NCBI GenBank assembly: GCA_947396885.1
Contig: OX377202.1
Span: 17,856,001-17,920,000, forward strand
DNA length: 64,000 nt
Reading direction: 5' to 3'
DNA from: Heligmosomoides polygyrus polygyrus
Taxonomy: Eukaryota > Nematoda > Chromadorea > Rhabditida > Heligmosomidae
The notes below the pieces were generated by a model. The model saw only the letters and a list, made by a program, of their open reading frames with translations. It did not search any database and was not told the DNA's origin. A program made the translations under genes and the position numbers. This document shows, piece by piece, positions 62,525 through 64,000 of the stretch. The first letter of the stretch is position 1. Every line of letters starts with the position of its first letter.

Positions 62525-63330
62525 GAGTGAACGTTGACGGCCGGCGACTGCACTCTCTGCTCCGCTGACGACATCATGCTCATAACACCTGTATTGACCA
62601 GGCGGAGCGAATGCCTGCCAACCTCAGTCGCGTATATAGGAACGTTGGCCGTTGGCCTGCAGCTGAGTCTTACGAAGACGATGTTCATGAGGAACGGACA
62701 AGTTTCTGATGCCCCATTCTCGCTCAACGGAACTAACATCTCCGAGTGTTCCAGCTGTGAGTATCTATAATAGGTTTCGAAATCAACATAGCTAAAGACC
62801 TAACGCCGGAGGTGGGAAGGAGAAAACAAGCGGCTTGGAAAGCGTTCAGGAGCACCGAAAAAAGTCGTGAAGAAGCCGGAGAACGTCCGCCTATTCGACT
62901 CTAATATTCCTCCTGCCCCAACATACGCCTCAGAGACCTGGGCTATACGAAAGCAGGATGAACACGCGATCAGCGTCGCGCAGCGTGGAATCGAGAGAAC
63001 GATGCTCGGAGTGACACGACTCACGCAAGTGAGAGAAGTCCTTCGCCGACGTTCGAAGAACACTGTCGCTGTCGCGTGGGCCTAGTTGTCGAAAATTAGG
63101 TGGGCCGGCCACGTAATGCTCTTTGCAGACCCCGCTGGAGCCGTCACCAACTGGATTCCGTGAGATGTCAAGAAAACACCAATACGCCCACCAACATTTT
63201 GGTCGGACTGCTTCGTGGAAGCCCTGAACGACCGATATGACGCTCTTCGCATCCCTTGAGCGAGGAAGTTTCATTGGAGCACTCTGGCACGCGACAGAGA
63301 CGGATGGAGACGCTGCTGGCGTCCACAGTG
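62525..63330 (+). mobile_element. RTE retrotransposon 3' fragment (second family), copy 2
   Basis: The plus strand begins at the RT active site, which is mutated (CSADDIMLIT, Ser for Tyr/Phe). Then LQLSLTKTMFMRNGQVSDAP, FSLNGTNISECS, YASETWAIRKQDEHAISVAQ, RGIERTMLGVTRLTQVREV and the basic 3' tail in other frames. Near-identical over the shared part to 33470-34140 (opposite strand). Confidence 0.8.
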
Positions 63331-64000
63331 CGTCAACTTGAAGCTATGAGCATTTTTAATCAAAAGTGAAAATAGCAGAATCCTTCGCTCTGACCGGATA
63401 CAAATCTGCCCCCGAAGGTGCACGTTACGGAAGACTACAATTAATGAATGTAGACACGACGTCAGGGTAACTAGCCTGGGGGGAGGAAGTTTACTTCAAA
63501 GTACTCTAAATTGGGCGATTGATAGCAGGTCTGATTCGGCTCTCACGTAACTAGGTGGGAATGATTTTTAATTCAGAGTTAGATTAACAAGGCGTAAAAA
63601 TCAACACTAAAACGTCAAACATTCTAAGGTGCAGTAAGCTAAGAAAGTATGAAATTCGTCATAAAACGAGCTCGCTATACAGCAGTAGCTAAGACTTAGG
63701 CTGGTTATCACTCGGAATAGTAAATGATTCTGTTCGCCGGCCGCCCTATAATTAGTTTGCGTTGTGATCTGTGAGAGTTGCCTGATTGAGAAAGAAGTTG
63801 TCGCTCCGCGGCAAGACATTTCCCCCACAATTCATAGCAATGGCCTTAGGGAGAGGAGAAAAGTCTAACGAAAGCCCTTCTTTTATAATTTTCTGCTTTT
63901 TTACGCTCACTATCACAATTTTCCGAGGGGTAGGTGAAGGAAGTCGAGGCGCTTCTGGAAGAAGGGGAGGGTTGAAACGAATTACTGCACGACTGAGAAC
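63331..64000. other. No feature recognised
   Basis: After the RTE 3' end there is no exon, terminal repeat or motif. A purine-rich patch lies at 63930-63980. Confidence 0.45.

Overview
The window looks like nuclear DNA of a nematode, most likely a strongylid (clade V, hookworm-like) parasite. Short exons are bounded by TTTTCAG-type acceptors and GTAAG/GTGAG-type donors. The receptors recognised are a nematode FMRFamide-type peptide GPCR and a nematode-specific Sre-type chemoreceptor. Nearly all remaining sequence is mobile DNA: mariner, RTE, CR1, Penelope-like elements, SINEs and TIR elements. No rRNA, functional tRNA, CRISPR or prokaryotic gene was found. N gaps lie at 31131-31330 and 59483-59692.

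Plus strand, about 5.4-29.3 kb: ten exons whose splice phases all agree encode a rhodopsin-class peptide receptor from TM2 to the C-terminal tail. The exons with the N-terminus and TM1 were not found and probably lie upstream of the window. Introns of 0.2-5.2 kb are filled with SINEs, mariners, a Penelope-like fragment, an antisense RTE relic, CR1 tails and MITEs.

Minus strand, about 40.9-57.6 kb: eight phase-compatible exons form an Sre-like chemoreceptor, from a probable trans-spliced start at 57628 to a stop at 40880. Two short exons (first extracellular loop and second extracellular loop) were not found. A related orphan first exon lies upstream near 60.5 kb, which suggests a receptor cluster broken up by transposons.

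Mobile layer. (i) At least 19 copies of a tRNA-derived SINE of about 295 bp, with A and B boxes and a CCTTTAT-repeat tail. (ii) A second, rarer tRNA-headed SINE (2 copies). (iii) Four mariner families, all broken or internally deleted. (iv) RTE retrotransposons: one long copy with a 20-bp target duplication and three relics. (v) One CR1-type LINE and several CR1-like 3' tails ending in (AATA)n. (vi) Penelope-like elements with GIY-YIG nuclease and hammerhead-like 3' motifs, twice arranged head-to-head. (vii) Several TIR or foldback non-autonomous DNA elements. The 29.3-40.8 kb stretch and the last 3 kb contain no host gene that I can support.
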